A stretch of 14,776 nt of DNA, from contig JBFLYM010000022.1 in the NCBI GenBank assembly GCA_040757035.1, positions 1 to 14,776 on the forward strand, in the 5' to 3' direction. Below the pieces are notes generated by a model. The model saw nothing but the letters and a program-made list of their open reading frames with translations, was not told where the DNA came from and searched no databases. Shown one piece after another: positions 13,387 through 14,776 of this stretch. The position numbers and the translations under genes are program-made. The DNA is from JAHJBR01 sp040757035 (lineage in GTDB: Archaea > Micrarchaeota > Micrarchaeia > Anstonellales > Bilamarchaeaceae). The first letter of the stretch is position 1. Every line of letters begins with the position of its first letter.

Positions 13387-13990
13387 GGGTCTTGATGGCT
13401 GCGGAAAAGAAACCCAAATTACATTACTTAAACAAAAATTAGCATCTGCACAATGTGCACAAAATGAAATTTTTTCCAATATATATTCTGCTATAAATTA
13501 TTTCAAATACCCTACACGCAATTTCGGAGTTCTGAATGATTTTTTGGAGAGGAAGATCCATCTTTCTTCAAAATCGCTTTTTCTTTTGTTCCTTGCAGAC
13601 ATTGCAAATGAGCAGGAAAAAATAAAGCAATCCGAACTCGCAATCTCTGATAGATATGTATTTTCTACAATAGCTTACGAAGTAGATGGAATAAATTATA
13701 ACAATGGAAAAAAAATCACCGAAGCAAGTGGATTTATTAAACCTGACTTAGTAGTATACTTGGATATAGATGCTGATATCTCACAAGAAAGAAAAAGCAA
13801 ACAAAAGCAGCTTGATAGATATGAGGAAAACAAAATTTATCTTGCGCAGGTGCGTGAAAACTATTTAAATCTGTATCAAGATAAATTTCTTACAGATAAT
13901 TGGTGTTTAGTAGATGCGAGTAAAAATATAAGCGAAGTGCATTTACAAATTCTAAATTATTTGAAAAAATTTGATATTTTGCTCCCATAG
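13370..13990 (+). CDS. tmk: Thymidylate kinase
   Basis: dTMP kinase makes dTDP for DNA synthesis. The 206-residue protein has the P-loop 'FEGLDGCGKETQ' (5-16), where the usual Ser/Thr after the lysine is Glu14, followed by Thr15. It also has the 'ISDRYVFST' DRY motif (94-96), 'KPDLVVYLDID' (124-134), and a lid region with 'ERKSKQKQLDRYEE'. Length is normal. The ATG overlaps the end of aroD, with GTGAT just upstream. Its last ten bases (CTCCCATAG plus one) are also the 5' end of the tRNA-Glu gene, so the final Leu-Pro and stop codon are dictated by tRNA sequence. Confidence 0.92.
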   Translation: MFIVFEGLDGCGKETQITLLKQKLASAQCAQNEIFSNIYSAINYFKYPTRNFGVLNDFLERKIHLSSKSLFLLFLADIANEQEKIKQSELAISDRYVFSTIAYEVDGINYNNGKKITEASGFIKPDLVVYLDIDADISQERKSKQKQLDRYEENKIYLAQVRENYLNLYQDKFLTDNWCLVDASKNISEVHLQILNYLKKFDILLP

Positions 13991-14007
13991 TCTAGCTCGG
14001 TCAAGGA

Positions 14008-14098
14008 TATTTGAATGTATTTAGTTGGTTGCTGAACTATTGTATAGTTCAAAATAATTAAAATAATTGCTTAAACATCCAAATATCCGCACAAAGGA
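14008..14098 (+). other. Intron 1 of tRNA-Glu (D arm, about position 24/25)
   Basis: A 91-nt insertion between the D stem and anticodon stem. Its ends are held by a strong helix: GGATATTTG (14005-14013) with CAAATATCC (14080-14088), then one mismatch and four more pairs. Inside is a perfect 7-bp hairpin, GAACTAT-TGT-ATAGTTC (14034-14050). The splice point can slide within AAGGA. I could not draw a strict bulge-helix-bulge motif here, since the long helix has no 3-nt bulge on its 5' side. Confidence 0.75.
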
Positions 14099-14168
14099 CG
14101 TTGGACTTTCAATCCAATAACTCGAGTTCAAACCCATATCCCTTTCTTTTTCTAAAAGAAAGGTCTGG

Positions 14169-14325
14169 GGGGTCCACTGACACTGTGCTGACTAATGCCA
14201 CCTATTTTAAGAGGTAGGTAAATGCTGGTAGCATTTGCACCTTTTCCTGGTTGGCACATCGCCCAATATGCGCAACATAAAGGGCGATGCCCCGTTTTAC
14301 GGGGTTAGTCACACAGTGTCACCCC
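14169..14325 (+). ncRNA. Four-way-junction RNA fold inside intron 2, unknown function
   Basis: P1: GGGGT (14169-14173) with ACCCC (14321-14325), a 5-nt bulge, then GACACTGTG (14179-14187) with CACAGTGTC (14312-14320), one bulged C, then TGACTAA (14189-14195) with TTAGTCA (14305-14311). P2: TGCCA (14196-14200) with TGGCA (14252-14256), containing a hairpin AAATGC-TGGTA-GCATTT (14220-14236). P3: CATCGCCC (14257-14264) with GGGCGATG (14282-14289). P4: CCCCG-TTTTA-CGGGG (14290-14304). The four helices meet with no unpaired base between them. It does not match SRP RNA, RNase P RNA or any ribozyme core I know. It may be a stable separate RNA or only the packing of the intron. Confidence 0.6.
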
Positions 14326-14395
14326 AAAGAAAAAACTAATCGTTTGGGGGTGGGTCAGGAAGACCCTCAAACTGGGGAGGGGGTTTCCCCCTCCG

Positions 14396-14425
14396 CGGTT
14401 CGGTTCGGTTCGGTTCGGTTCGGTT
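14396..14425 (+). repeat. Six tandem copies of CGGTT
   Basis: Perfect pentanucleotide repeat ending just before the 3' splice region of intron 2. GGTT can pair with the AACC at 14131-14134 next to the 5' splice site, so the repeat offers several registers for bringing the intron ends together. Copy number is likely to vary by slippage. Confidence 0.95.
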
Positions 14426-14448
14426 GAAAATCTCGATGGGAGCGCTTA

Positions 14449-14455
14449 TTTTTTT
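14449..14455 (+). terminator. T-run terminator after tRNA-Glu
   Basis: Seven consecutive T residues begin 4 bases after the discriminator base of the tRNA. Archaeal RNA polymerase stops at such oligo-T runs, so this is the likely 3' end of the tmk/tRNA transcript. Confidence 0.6.
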
Positions 14456-14457
14456 AT

Positions 14458-14661
14458 CTAATTTCGCAGAGAAGCGCCAGATGCTCTTCTAATAAATTCA
14501 AGATTTGATTTTGTCAAGTTTGATTCTGTTCTATTGGTGAGTTTGAGTCGTTGGAATTCTCCCTCTTTTTGCCTTTGCATATACTTGGTTTTTTCTTCAA
14601 TGCGAGCAAGTATTTGCTTTTTTACATCTTCAGTATAAACCTTTGATCCTTTGACTGGACT
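14458..14661 (-). pseudogene. Open frame without a start, possible decayed coding sequence
   Basis: The minus strand has a 67-codon open frame (ending TAG at 14458-14460) with protein-like composition: 'VYTEDVKKQILARIEEKTKY', 'MQRQKEGEFQRLKLTNRT' and 'NLEFIRRASGASLRN', mostly charged and helix-forming. It has no ATG until residue 28, and an in-frame TAA (14662-14664) closes it upstream. Beyond that stop the same frame continues for 29 codons to about 14751 ('VEQIWSKKSAKPRRERKN') before another TAA. This suggests a gene cut by stop codons. I do not recognise the family. A chance open frame or a 40-residue protein from the internal ATG are alternatives. Nothing else is visible from 14445 to the window end. 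Confidence 0.3.
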
Positions 14662-14776
14662 TTAAAAAATTGACCTAACTTTTTTTTGCAGATTTTTGCG
14701 CTCACGACGAGGTTTAGCGCTTTTTTTGCTCCAGATTTGTTCTACATAACTTTATAATCTAATTTAAGAGATAGAT

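Larger units (their letters stand above)
14133..14430 (+). other. Intron 2 of tRNA-Glu (T loop, about position 59/60), highly structured
   Basis: A 298-nt insertion in the T loop; the junction can slide within AAA. At its ends TTCA (14127-14130) can pair with TGAA (14425-14428), leaving the three bases 14429-14431 bulged next to the T stem, a relaxed bulge-helix-bulge. There is no open reading frame for a homing endonuclease. Contents in order: a perfect 10-bp hairpin CCTTTCTTTT-TCT-AAAAGAAAGG (14141-14163); a four-way junction (14169-14325); a GGGTC-AGGAA-GACCC hairpin (14352-14366); a GC-rich 8-bp hairpin GGAGGGGG-TTT-CCCCCTCC (14376-14394); and six CGGTT repeats. The base composition is far richer in GC than its surroundings. 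Confidence 0.8.
13981..14444 (+). tRNA. tRNA-Glu (anticodon UUC) with two introns
   Basis: Exons: 13981-14007, 14099-14132 and 14431-14444, which join to 75 nt. Acceptor GCTCCCA (13981-13987) pairs perfectly with TGGGAGC (14437-14443), discriminator G 14444. D stem GTCT (13990-13993) with GGAC, where exon 2 supplies the last C. D loop carries GG at 13999-14000. Anticodon stem TTGGA (14101-14105) with TCCAA (14113-14117), loop CTTTCAA with anticodon TTC (14108-14110). T stem TCGAG (14122-14126) with CTCGA (14432-14436), loop TTCAAAT completed across the second junction. CCA is not encoded. Splice points are uncertain by a few bases because short repeats (AAGGA, AAA) occur at both ends. The 5' end overlaps tmk by 10 bp. 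All four arms only form once both insertions are removed. Confidence 0.9.

Noticed and set aside
14110..14140. An ordinary short tRNA ending at CTCGAGTTCAAACCC
   Set aside because: The sequence right after the T-loop start cannot pair with the T stem or acceptor stem. Perfect partners appear only at 14432-14443.
14133..14430. Intron 2 as SRP RNA, RNase P RNA, a group I intron or a hammerhead ribozyme
   Set aside because: None of the conserved core sequences is present: no GGAAGCAGC-type SRP loop, no ACAGAA-type RNase P region, no CTGATGA plus GAAA hammerhead core, and no identifiable group I pairing core.
1..14776. CRISPR array
   Set aside because: No regularly spaced repeats with unique spacers. 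The repeats found are a pair of 51-bp copies, a pentanucleotide tandem and short local duplications.

Overview
The window is archaeal and AT-rich. It carries archaeal-type ribosomal proteins in the conserved order L3-L4-L23-L2-S19-L22-S3-L29, an Alba chromatin protein, GGTGA-type Shine-Dalgarno sites a few bases before many starts, TATA-like boxes, and a tRNA gene interrupted by introns. The small tightly packed genes, the early end of the ribosomal operon, and tRNA introns at non-canonical positions suggest a DPANN-type archaeon, possibly the Micrarchaeota/ARMAN group. That placement is inference.

Layout. 1-238 is gene-free and holds GC-rich palindromes. 239-2820 (minus) encodes two predicted surface proteins: one with a membrane anchor at each end, and one beta-propeller protein with a signal peptide and a C-terminal anchor. 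2889-7996 (minus) is the ribosomal operon. It starts at L3, runs to L29, and ends with a free-standing C-terminal domain of L11 where other archaea usually continue with SUI1, Rpp29, S17 and L14. 8328-8717 (plus) is Alba with an unusually long N-terminal tail. 8736-12468 (minus) holds aroB and aroF, separated by an AbiE-like pair (winged-helix protein plus nucleotidyltransferase) that is bracketed by a 51-bp direct repeat. 12628-13990 (plus) is aroD overlapping thymidylate kinase.

The most striking element is a tRNA-Glu(UUC) gene at 13981-14444. Its 75-nt mature sequence is spread over 464 bp. A 91-nt intron interrupts the D arm and a 298-nt intron interrupts the T loop. The larger intron is not coding. 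It folds on paper into a 10-bp hairpin, a perfectly closed four-way junction, two more hairpins and six CGGTT repeats. The first 10 bases of the tRNA are also the last codons and stop of thymidylate kinase. Beyond the tRNA, 14458-14776 holds only what looks like a decayed reading frame.

The genes work together as a translation block plus the first three steps of the shikimate pathway (DAHP synthase, dehydroquinate synthase, dehydroquinate dehydratase). A doubled TTTGCGA-type motif occurs at the aroF/aroD promoter region and again in the repeats upstream of aroB and of the AbiE-like pair. It may be a shared regulatory site. All functional calls are by reading motifs; no searches were run.
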